Shown: in pieces, positions 24,050-34,300 of the stretch | Position numbering within the stretch: position 1 is the first letter of the stretch | Layout: each line of letters opens with the position of its first letter | Assembly (NCBI GenBank): GCA_000697475.1 | Contig: JNEU01000783.1 | Coordinates: 1-64,000, forward strand | DNA: 64,000 nt | DNA from: Lichtheimia corymbifera B2541 | Lineage: Eukaryota > Mucoromycota > Mucoromycetes > Mucorales > Lichtheimiaceae | Direction of reading: 5' to 3' | The notes under the pieces: model-generated | The model's database searches: none | What the model saw: the letters and a program-made list of their open reading frames with translations, nothing else | Told to the model about the DNA's origin: nothing | Translations under genes and position numbers: made by a program

Positions 24050-25295
24050 CGCCATGGAGTGTGCCATTCAGCCAGAGACAATCGGATCACAAGAGTTATA
24101 GGATTGACATGATGGGTTAAAGCAGGACAATTGTTCGCAGGCAGTAGTTGTACTTGAATGGGCCAACAATGGAGAATGGGAGGAAGAAGCAATAAAGCTG
24201 GGAGTGGAAGAGGTGGAAATTAAATAGATCAGGCACTGTCAGACAAATACATCCACACTATAAATTAATAAATCCATGACCTTGATTGCCTCTCTGGAAC
24301 CTGAAACTTTCACACAATATGCTCTAGGACATGCTGATCAACTTTGTATTAATAAAGAACCCACACTTCATTTGAAAATTTCGAATGGCAGAGCATAATG
24401 TGGGATTTACTATGATGGACGGAAATTGGGAAAGCGCCGGATTTATGAAAATGCCATTTAGTATGAATAAACTTGGGATTGCCCATTTCGAACCTGAAAC
24501 TTGGTAAGAAGGTTCTCTGAGTCATGCTGATCAACTCCATTCATTTATAAACCGTATGCTTCATTATGATGTTTCAATGAATCGGGCGGTCCAAAATTAA
24601 GAGAAACAGCGGGCGGACGGAACGCAAGTAGGGTGCATAGTGGACACCCCCGCGATTGTCCACCTCCATCGTCAAACTTGTTCAGGGCGCTGGGCATCGA
24701 CATGCTGATCAACTCCATTCATATTAAAGGCGCAGGCTTCATTGTGAGAAATAAAATGGGAGCGTCGGATGATGAACGGACAGGAATGTATGTAGGGTGG
24801 ACGGCCCATGACCTTGAAATTGCCCATTTCGAACCTGAAACTTTCACACAAGATGCTTTCAGACATGCTGATCAATTCCGTTCTCATAAAGATCACGCTT
24901 CATTTAAAAATTTTGAATGGGAGGATGTATTGTGTGATTTACTATGATCGACGGAAATTCCGTGCCCGTCCGAAATCATGAAATGTCAATTAGAATAAAG
25001 AACCTTGGGATTCCTCATTTCGAACCTGAAACTTGGTCAGAAGGTTCGCTGAGTCATGCTGATCAACTCCATTCATTTAAAAACTGTACTTTCATTATGA
25101 GAATTATAAATGCGGGATGGTCCAATGATGGAAAGACAGTGAACCGTTGGGAACGTGCGGCTCACCGTCCCAAGATTGCCAAGCTCAAACTTGAAACTTC
25201 CACAAAAGGTACTCTCGGACACACTGATCAATGTTTTAATGGAGATCCCACAATCCACCATAAAAATGTTGAAAACAGATATCATTATATTTAAC
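24050..25295. repeat. Dispersed repeat B, array 2
   Basis: Second copy of the block at 10190-11420, in the same orientation about 13.87 kb away. 'catgctgatcaa' landmarks lie near 24331, 24523, 24702, 24864, 25055 and 25221, reproducing the spacing order of array 1. The homology continues upstream to about 24100 ('aggattgacatgatgggt' and 'gtacttgaatgggccaacaa'). Confidence 0.85.
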
Positions 25296-25429
25296 CTATG
25301 CTGCAAGCGTGATGGAGCTGCTTCTTCCTAGTGGATGCTGTCGAGAGCACTATAAGCATGGTGAAGAGCTGGCTAAAACGGCACGTGATGATTACACACG
25401 CACCTCCTTGACAGCTTGCTGCACAAATG

Positions 25430-26116
25430 CATGATGATGATTGTCTTTAGGCGGGTATGTACAAACACAGTATATGTTATAATAATGGACGGAACCATCC
25501 ATCCGCATTTATTACTCCATCTGAGCGATATTACTATGTAATCCACAAGTTCGCAACAAGGGGACAAGCTAGCAAAGTTCAAGTGCGGTAATAAACAATC
25601 CTTTATTTTCCTCAATCCAGCTATAGCTACCTACATTGCCACCATCCTCGGCTTCCTCATCCATCATCATTCGTAGTCATAGCTGTGCTCCTACATAGTC
25701 GCATCCTCGTCGTACTCAAAAGTTGCGATCGCAAATATCAAAAGGGCCACAAGTAGAAAAGAATGGGATCTTGCATGTTCGAAATATGGAACTTGATCAG
25801 CAACATCATCTTGGTATATAAAAGAAAGGCGTACCATGCTTGTTGTATCATTGTCGTTCTCATCGCAACCATCGTCACTGTTGTAATCATCGTAATCGTC
25901 GCCTCTATTAAAATAAACAAGTAAACCAGACAATCTGATACTGAGAGTGATGACGATTTGGTATACCGTTAGCTGATCCTCTCCAAGGAAGAAAGCAAAT
26001 AAGAAGGAGTCACCACCGTACGAGCAACGTCGGGCTATCCCTTGGCCCTGAGAAAGTACTGCACGAATCACGCAAGGCCAGTTCGATCCATGACAAGGAA
26101 GTCCAGGCTCATCCAT
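25430..26116 (-). CDS. Repeat C copy 2 with hypothetical acidic/hydrophobic protein
   Basis: A 141-codon minus-strand frame spans 25691-26116. It has an acidic central run (GDDYDDYNSDDGCDENDND) and a hydrophobic tail (FLLVALLIFAIATF) followed by EYDEDATM and a stop. The 3' flank contains AATAAA-like sequence on this strand and matches the flank at 7.13-7.28 kb, where the same RSHSFL peptide is found. Internal GT-AG pairs of intron size exist but break the frame, so the unspliced reading is kept. Function unknown; may itself be a relic. Confidence 0.35.
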
Positions 26117-26392
26117 CCCTCTTCAAAGAAATAATGATCCATAATCCTTCCAATTATTTCCCACCTCATGAAAAGAAATTCTCAAAGGGAAAGGACCAAG
26201 CCTATCACCAGAAGAGCATGTTTGTTAGCACTGATGTCGACACATCCACAGCCGGGCTGTTGCAAATTCCTTTTACCTCAACACGGTGATCATGCTCTTC
26301 CAACGAACCATCGTCATCCCCCCCTTAACCTAATGCAGGCGTATAGGGCCCTGGTCACGTTCCAAGAAGCTGTTTCAGCAAACTGACCGCTT

Positions 26393-26464
26393 GATACAGG
26401 CTGGGAGTCGAACCCAAAGAGATGATGATGCCCCAAGTTGCATTGCCTGACCAAAAACCTATAT
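26393..26464 (-). tRNA. tRNA-like element, probably degenerate
   Basis: On the minus strand a perfect T-arm is present (stem TTGGG/CCCAG around loop TTCGACT, matching the polymerase III B box). The sequence at its 3' side, CCTGTAT, pairs with ATATAGG 71 nt upstream to give a 7-bp acceptor stem with one G-U pair. A D-arm with three good pairs can be drawn. The anticodon arm does not fold well: the best loop holds CAT, but the stem has mismatches and wobble pairs and base 37 is C. This looks like a decayed tRNA or tRNA-derived repeat rather than a working gene. Confidence 0.35.
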
Positions 26465-26482
26465 AATTCAGTATTAGCACAC

Positions 26483-26785
26483 TTATACAATAAACCCCTT
26501 TTTCATTATTTGTTTCATTGCACTTGCCTTTTCCATATACATAAAGACGCGTTGTTGCTGGTTACTGGAAACTGAAAAACCATGGTGTGTAGCGTTGAGC
26601 CGAAACAAAACGCCAAACGAGCCCACCTCTTGAAACCAAACTTGCCCTCTATACAAGCAAACACGTCAATGGGACCAGTTTGGCTGCAGCATTGGGCTCT
26701 GAATGTACCTGTTGACACCAAGCGTAGAGCGGGAATAGCAACGAGCAAGAGGCAGCAACAATATCACCATGGCAACCACGCTCAT
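26483..26785 (-). CDS. Small predicted secreted protein
   Basis: Exon 1 (26785-26709) encodes a typical signal peptide, MSVVAMVILLLPLARCYS. A 60-bp GT-AG intron (26708-26649) keeps phase into exon 2, which reads QVWFQEVGSFGVLFRLN and FSVSSNQQRVFMYMEK. Unspliced, exon 2 stops at 26485-26483 after MKKGFIV. Alternatively a GCAAGT donor after MEK (26527) and an acceptor at 26459 would add 27 residues ending at 26375. That exon coincides with a tRNA-like element, so I prefer the shorter form. No known family is recognised. Confidence 0.5.
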
Positions 26786-27576
26786 TCCACAGCACTTGGA
26801 CATACTTGAGTACACCTGTTCAGAACTATATTAAAATCTCACAGCCAACAACAGCACTTTTTTATAATACATTACCTTGATCGGGATGTCGTGAATTGGG
26901 GATAAAAGCAGAGGAGGGATAAAAGGAAAAGAAGCGTTGTTTCAAGTCGTGGAGCTGCCGTCTCCAATTTTAGATCCACTGCTGTTACACTGAGGTCACT
27001 CAATTATCCTCCACACACATCATCATGATAGACTATAGATACATGTGAATAAAAGGGGCGTATAACAAAAGAGTGTGTGTCATTTTACACTTTACATGAT
27101 GATCATCATCCAGCAACAGCCATTGCCTTACTACCAGTCCCCAAGCGTCAGCGTCAATCCATTCCGAAACATCCTTTTTTGTTGTATGCTCGATGTTGTC
27201 TTTATACATGTCATCTTTTGTGATTGGATCCTCTAAGGTAGTCATTTTATCAATATAAAATAAAAGATGCATTCGCATTCCATGATGGTGTATGTTGCTG
27301 TAGCTATGCGCCTATATGACCCATTTTGATGATGATGGCCTTGCTTTTATGCCTACTCCTTCAATCAGGATCACTGGAAATATATAAAATGCAAAGTCGT
27401 GTGCTAGTTTGAGCTTTCCACGCAAGGATAACACCCCACATATTTGATCCCTGATCGGATGCGATGTATGCCTGGACGAATACGTGGCTCAAATTGTTAT
27501 TAACTACCAATGACACCTTGGTTTACACTCCATGTGATCAATCAACAAGGCTTTATTCATCCAAAGATGTCATTCT
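26786..27576. other. Intergenic, no gene supported
   Basis: Only short frames; the 81-codon minus-strand frame at 27033-27278 has no recognisable features. Contains the 3' flank of HET-like gene 3. Confidence 0.5.
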
Positions 27577-28926
27577 CTATCGTATCAGCGTTTCCAATGT
27601 GTTCGATCCAAAGAGTGCGGTATAAATATCACCTAAATTGGATGCCGTGTCTAGATTGAAAGATGGGTTTGCATGGTAGAGAAGTGAATGAGGGGGATGC
27701 TGTGTCCAAGAGAACATGATTTGTATCTCAAACAGGAATAATCGCCATAATGCAATGGGGTCGTCTATCCGAGGGATATGTAAACCAAGCAATCCTAACA
27801 CACCATAGATATAATCCCTTTGGTCTGTACAGCGTCTGGTAGACTGCTTGAATGTAGATAGTATCTGCATACATTCCACTGCCCTTGCTTCTGGATCCCG
27901 TGGCCTTGACAAATGATGGATGGTATCGGATGTCGCAATCATTTTGGTTTTCTCGTAAATCTCGCTGATCAATCGATTGGCAAGATCATCATTATCCATA
28001 GTCATATAAACTGTGGTTGTTGTATTAATGTTCGTCATCTCCTCGCATATACTGGAATAAGACTTACTCGATTTGAGCAAGTGCCCAAATTGCACCACCG
28101 ACTTCAAATTGACATGGGATGTGGATAATGCGACTTTGTGGGGATCACATGTCTCTGATAATATAACAAGGCGAGCTGGTAATGTCATCTCTTGCATGGT
28201 CCATACGCGATCAAACCACCGACATCCAAGAAATTCCAGCATGTTTTGCATTCTCTTTCTGCAGATGGCGTAGTCGAGAACACTCCTTTGGTCACCATCG
28301 CTTGCATTGATCAGGTCTTTGAACCGGGTATTATCCAGTGTATCATCAATGAACTGTTGTGCATGGTGATAGAGTTGTTTTGATATAGGCATCAGATAGT
28401 GATCACAAAGAGATTTAATGATGGTAGGTGAACAATCGATCATGGCGAAACAAGTGGTACAATAGGCGTAAATGAATCGCATAATAACCAAGGGTGTAGT
28501 GACACGAGCACATAGTACATCGACCCACCAATAGCCTGGATATGCTTTTAAAAGAGCTAATAGAACGCCACGCTTTTCAGGTCGCATAGGAATTGGGTCG
28601 GCTGGAAGATTTTCTTCGGTTTCCTTGACAACATCCCCAAGATCCCAAAAAGGATGATCCTCTACATTTCCCCATAAATGCGACAAGGCAAAGAAGCCAC
28701 CCATACGCTTGATATTTTCACGATGATCCACGTCCACAGCAGGCCGTACAATCATCATTTTGCTGTCTTGGTTGCTCACATATAATAGTCGAAGGTCTGG
28801 ATGTGCCAATAACCGATCACGTGCCTGTTCTTTTTCTTTACTGGGAGCCGCTTCATGATACAGAAAGTCGACGTTATCCTTTTTAGCTGCTTTCGTTTCA
28901 GTCTTCATTGTCTTCATGGTGGCCAT
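27577..28926 (-). CDS. HET-like domain protein 3 (single exon, diverged)
   Basis: One uninterrupted frame of 449 codons. The N-terminus is Lys/Glu-rich (about 50 residues). The core reads GFFALSHLWG (about 80), PIPMRPEKRG, YWWVDVLCARVTTP, CFAMIDC, RVWTMQEMTLPARLVIL (about 240) and RRCTDQRDYIYGVLG (about 385). Compared with proteins 1, 2 and 5, the spacer between the QEM and YGVLG segments is longer and the tiny first exon is absent. It is therefore either an older member or derived from a spliced copy. It is divergently oriented with the transcription-factor gene at 29.4 kb, sharing about 0.45 kb of upstream sequence. Role inferred from the domain only. Confidence 0.85.
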   Translation of the reverse strand: MATMKTMKTETKAAKKDNVDFLYHEAAPSKEKEQARDRLLAHPDLRLLYVSNQDSKMMIVRPAVDVDHRENIKRMGGFFALSHLWGNVEDHPFWDLGDVVKETEENLPADPIPMRPEKRGVLLALLKAYPGYWWVDVLCARVTTPLVIMRFIYAYCTTCFAMIDCSPTIIKSLCDHYLMPISKQLYHHAQQFIDDTLDNTRFKDLINASDGDQRSVLDYAICRKRMQNMLEFLGCRWFDRVWTMQEMTLPARLVILSETCDPHKVALSTSHVNLKSVVQFGHLLKSSKSYSSICEEMTNINTTTTVYMTMDNDDLANRLISEIYEKTKMIATSDTIHHLSRPRDPEARAVECMQILSTFKQSTRRCTDQRDYIYGVLGLLGLHIPRIDDPIALWRLFLFEIQIMFSWTQHPPHSLLYHANPSFNLDTASNLGDIYTALFGSNTLETLIR

Positions 28927-29364
28927 TGCTGTACTGCTTTCTGATCAACGACCTCAATTCAATGCAATGGGTAGTCTTTGTGTGTCAGCCGAGAGTATAA
29001 TAATGCGTTGCTGAGAAGAAAATGCACCAATGAAAGCAGGTACGATATACGTGGGGACGAATCGAGACAATGTATATTCGCTGATCACATTGTATCACAC
29101 GCTGTAGGCGTACAAAGAAATGATTGTGGCGTACACAATGATGCTATTTCCCATCTCTTTTACTTGCATTGTCACGATGGATTCTCTCGGGTCATTTTCC
29201 CCACCACCGTTGCTCTATCCTTCTGGAAATTACATTTCCTCCATTGCCAAGGAGATCAAAGAAAAACATGTTCACCGTGTAAAGAAGCAAGGGTCTCATA
29301 AGGAATTCAATGTAAGGAAGGATGGAAATGTGAATGAGGATCTGGTAAACTCATACCGAAGTAG

Positions 29365-30780
29365 ACAAATACCATCGCTACTACTCATGGTCCTGAAAAA
29401 GCCAACGAGAATATCATGGAGAAGGATAATAATACAGGCCCAACCTGGCCGCCATTAGAAGCTCACCTGCCATTGTCACGACAAAACGAGCTTCTTGATC
29501 TTTATTATATCCATGTGCATCCATTGTATCCAGCCATCGATCGCAATTACATGCAACAGCAACTTGACAAGTGCAACAACAACAACAATGATCCATCAGC
29601 TCTCTGGCCTTCCTTTTTTTATACCGTGTTTTCCATGGCAACGCAATACTCCGATTCTTTGTGTCACAATCTTGCTGATTATTGTTTACACCAAGCTCTA
29701 TCCTGGCATCAAATCCACAAAAGTCAATCACCCACCATTATGACCGTGCTGGCATTGACGCTACTCGCCAAATGTCTCGAGCTTAGCAAAAAGCGATATC
29801 ATCACGTGGCACGTACATGGAAGATTGCGGATGAGATTTTTCAAGCGATCCAGTACCTTGGGTTATATAGCACGTCCACTTGCATTGACGATCGTTATGA
29901 TGACGAGAGTGACAAAGAACGAGCTGTACGGATATTTTGGATTGCGCATACGTATGATCATTTCTTGGGTATAACAACAGGTCGACCTCCAGCCATTGAT
30001 GAAAGAAAAATGTAAGACTTTCTCTTATGATGACTATCCAATGACCACCTGCGTATCTAACATTTGGATACCAGAAACATACCGCTACCAAAAAGCTTGC
30101 AAACCGATGATGAGAGCGATCAATTACAGCTCGAACACTTTCTCGGTCTTATTGAAATCAGTAAAGGAGCGGGTCGAATCATGCAATTATCTCCTGGACC
30201 AGCTGGTTTATGTGCACATTCAATTGTAAGTGATTTACATATACCGTGATGTATGAGACATGATGGCTAAAATGTGAAAAAGTATGCAGAAGCTTTACTA
30301 TCCAGCTGCGATGCATGGATTTGCAAGGAGTTAAAGAGGTTACAAACGGCGACAGCCCATCGGTTGCATATTACAGAAAGGAGGCTCATACTTTATGACT
30401 TGTTGATACTATTGCACAAGCCATTTTTGGAGGATGGCGAAGCCAAGGAAGATTGGAACAAGAAATGCTTGAAAACATTACCGCATTCTCATCGCATATG
30501 TACCGACACGGCCATCGTCATCACTGATACGATTTGTGAACTTGCCTTGGATGATCTCGAATATATATGCAGGAAGCCGGAATGTTTTCATGCTCTTTTA
30601 ACTGCTACAAGGATTCATCTCTTGAACACGTCCATTCCAGATAATAATGCAGCGGAAATGATACAAGGAAAGATACACTTTTTGCATAGCATGGCTGCAT
30701 ATGAGGCATTGGCTCCAACATCATCTCAAGCAGCTGGGATTTATTCGCTCTGGCATCGTAGTATGAAGCAATCTTTTTGA
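29365..30780 (+). CDS. Fungal transcription factor (Fungal_trans domain)
   Basis: Well-supported exons: up to 30011, then 30075-30225 and 30283-30780 (introns 63 and 57 bp, in phase). From the ATG at 29416 this gives 414 aa. LLDLYYIHVHPLYPAIDR near the start and GITTGRPPAIDERK followed by NIPLPK are hallmarks of the fungal-specific transcription factor domain that usually follows a Zn2Cys6 DNA-binding cluster. An upstream exon ending at 29309 (KEIKEKHVHRVKKQGSHKEF) can be joined by a 55-bp intron and may be the linker. No clean zinc cluster is found: CRRRTKK at 29103-29120 runs into TGA, and CSPCKEARVS near 29273-29302 runs into TAA, each in a different frame. The N-terminus is unresolved, and the gene may lack or have lost its DNA-binding part. 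Confidence 0.75.
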
Positions 30781-31356
30781 CTAGTATAATAAATGTGTAT
30801 AAAAAAGGGTTCCTAGGCAATTAAACGATGCCTCTTATTGGTTATGATTGACCTCATTCATGCAACTAGTAACTTTTATTTCGAGAGTGGGTATGTTTCA
30901 GCTTGTCGGACACGGTTCACTCAGGCACATGTGTGTGTCGTGGTGGTTCATATCACGTGCGTGTCTCTTAAATATGTAGATTTCTCAAACGTGTATTACT
31001 GTTTATGGTAGTGAGGAGAATACGCGTGTTATGTATATGCTCGGAGAGTGGGGGGCTGTGTTTCCATCAAACACCATAGCTGCCTCAGGGGGTCCTCTTT
31101 TTTTTTCTCTCAGAATGACGCATCCTGCTACGGATTCGTTTTCTTTTCGTGTCTTTGACCATTGTCCCACAATACCACACGAGGTCTATTCTACTGTATC
31201 CTTCAACACAACCACTACTTGAACGTACAGCAAACGTGTCGTACGATCGCCCATTGAATAGTTCCAGCGGCATAATTAGCAACCTCGAGATTGCTTCATC
31301 TTTTGGAGTCGAGCCTTTGAAAACAACACGACATCTTGTGCACGCCATCCAATACA
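30781..31356. other. Intergenic; 5' flank and leader of adenylate cyclase
   Basis: No gene seen. Stops in all plus frames just before 31357 mark the likely untranslated leader of the adenylate cyclase. Confidence 0.5.
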
Positions 31357-34300
31357 ATGCATAGGCAACAGCAACATCAGCAGCAACAGCAACAGCAACC
31401 ACGTCGTCGTTCCTATGATGGACACTTTCATAGTTCTTCTGCAACCAATACAACGAGCAATACCAATGATCTACTATCGTTACCCAAACAACGACGACCG
31501 AGTCCTGTTCCTTCAGTATCATTGAGTGCTACACCCTCGAGTAGTCATCATCATCATCACCATCATCCTCATTTGCAACATTATCAAAAGCATCTTGACA
31601 AGCATATTCCTTTCCCTCGAGGTGGAAGACACATTGATGAAAACGAGGCATCTGGCAAGTGGCATGGCCCATATCCTATGCGATATGTTTATTAACACCT
31701 TATATTACAATAGAACAACAACAACCTACACCAAAGAAACGACATTTATTTGGACGCTTTGGAAAGAAAAAGAGTAAGATACAAGGAAAGGGGGTGTGTG
31801 TGATATCGTAGATCGATCCTTGTGTTTACCCCCCTAATTTCTTATTTCTCTCCTTAGGTTCCTCATCATCGAGTCAACATGACAGCAGCAATGGATCAGC
31901 AGTAACAGCATCAAGCAGTAGCAACAACAATACGCCACATATCAATGTACGAAATGACTCGTTGAATACCACTGCATCCTCTTCAGCAGCATCCACGTTA
32001 TCCTTGGCATCAAGTTCACTTTCTACAGCATCCACACTGGTTCCACCACTACATCATCCACATCAACAACGCAAAGGGTCGAGCCATAGCGATCATCATC
32101 ATTATCACATGTTGGATACTGCAAGCATGTTTTCCGAATACAAGAAATCAACAACATCCACATTGGGCCGTAAGGGCAAAGAAGCATCTCATCGTCATTA
32201 TCCACGACGTTCGATCAAGGTATGTGTGTGTTAGGATGCTTAATGATACAAGATATTAACTATATCCATAGGAAATTGAGTGTAAGATACGATGATGCCG
32301 TGCGGGAAATTGGGATCAAGCTTGCATTAACATGTGGTATATCTATAGTGGATCAGAATTTCGGATGCATGGATGGCATTGTCAACCCAGATTATTACAC
32401 AGCATCAACCATCACCACCAGCACTGCTTCTATTCATCCCACAGAGGTATTTATATGAATTAATGCTGCATGACAAGATCACTCACTCACATATGATAGC
32501 AATGGGATGAGTCGGCCACTGATTGGGCACCACCGGATAGTTGGGGAGTACGACCACCCACAGGACCAGAAGCTGCAGTTTCAGGTGGCATGGTAGCACC
32601 TTCGACGATCGGCATTGATGATGATATCCAAGATTTCGAAGACTATACCATTGATGATCAAGACAAATACCAGGTGCCGCGTAAGAATGTAAGCATTTTA
32701 TTTACCGATATTGGGGAACAATGCGTTAAACATGGTTGGTTTCTAGTTTTGTATCCGGATCTTCAGACAAGATGGGACGTTTGGCACACTACAAATGCCA
32801 TTGCAGATCACCACCAACGAATTATTGGATAAGCTGGCTGGAAAATTCTTTTTGACCGACATGAAAAAGTACAATTTGATTCTACGCAGATATGACCTTG
32901 GTAAGTGCCCAGCTGGGATGCTATATATACAAATGATGGATACTCACACTCAAAATAGATCGCGTGCTACAACCCCATGAACGTCCTCTCCAAATCCAAA
33001 AGATGTTATTCGAGCAAATGGGATACACCAGCCAGGATAAGATTGAAGATGTGGGATTGGAAGACAATTCATATTTGCTACGATTCGTATTTGGTCCCAA
33101 CTTGGCTCAAATATTACCCAAGGAGCATGATATCCAGCAGCAACAGCAGCAGCAACATCAACAGCAACAACAACAACAGCAACAGCAGCAGCCATTGCGT
33201 CATGTCGATTTGAGACGACGTAATTTGACGACCATCCCCATCTTTTTATATGAGCATGCAGCCACGTTGGTGTCCTTGGATGTATCACAAAATCTGTTGA
33301 TGGAGATTCCTGTGGATTTTGCACAAATGTGCACTGAATTACGCCAGTTATCTGTAGCGGATAACGAATGCCACGTCATTCCTCTTTCAGTCAAACATGT
33401 GGGTTCAGGTGCATTGGAACATCTTGATGTCTCTGGTAATCGATTACGGGACCTGGATCATGGTCATGTGGAGATTCATCGATTGACACGATTGATCAGC
33501 TTGAGAGCACGCAACAACCGATTGGACCATTTATCGCCAAGTCTTGAGAGTTTACAGCAATTGACAACATTGGTGATATCGAATAATGCATTTACGACAT
33601 TCCCTGATGTGATTTGTACGCTACGAGCACTGGAATATCTGGACGTGAGCTTCAACAAGATACCCACCTTCCCTGAAGAGATTGGCCAATTGACCCAATT
33701 GGAGTCCCTTTTCGCTATTGCCAACCGCTTGACAGGTGCCCTTCCTCCTACCTTTGTCCAACTTGAGAAATTGCGTGAATTGGATATTCGACAAAACCTT
33801 ATCAGTGACATGGAAGTGCTTGAACATATGCCAGGCCTTGAGACATTACGAGCGGATTACAATTCAGTCATGATTGTCAACCATGGATTTGCTCAAGTAC
33901 GACGTCTTGACATGTACAAGAATCGACTCACCCACTTTGGCATATTACCACCACCCTCACCCGAGGTATCTTATGCATTGGCTTACTTGAATCTCAGCAA
34001 CTGCAAACTGCCATCCCTCCCTGATGATATCTTCACTCACACGCCACAAATGGAAACCATCGTCCTTGACAACAATACGTTGAATGCTATCCCATCGAGT
34101 GTTGGTGGATTAAGAAAATTGGTTCGGTTATCGGTTCAGGGCAATCAGCTTGACAGTCTACCTCCTTCCATGTTTGGCGGCCTTGAAGAATTGCACTTTT
34201 TGGATTTACAAAAGAACAACTTGAAGACACTTCCTAGTGAAATTTGGAGTTGCCCAAAGCTACAATCACTCAATTGCAGCTCCAATTTATTGCAAACATT

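Noticed and set aside
24633..25306. Repeated minus-strand peptides (ESFRFEMGN type) in repeat B as a protein family
   Set aside because: They are direct translations of the tandem DNA repeat, change frame between subunits and lack a continuous frame.
1900..26000. LTR or LINE retrotransposon origin for the repeat-rich left arm
   Set aside because: No reverse-transcriptase, integrase, transposase or helicase motifs were found in any frame, and no terminal repeats with target duplications could be defined.
33200..33827. Long minus-strand frames within the leucine-rich repeats of CYR1
   Set aside because: Repeat periodicity on the coding strand opens the opposite frame; the coding strand is supported by domain and splice evidence.
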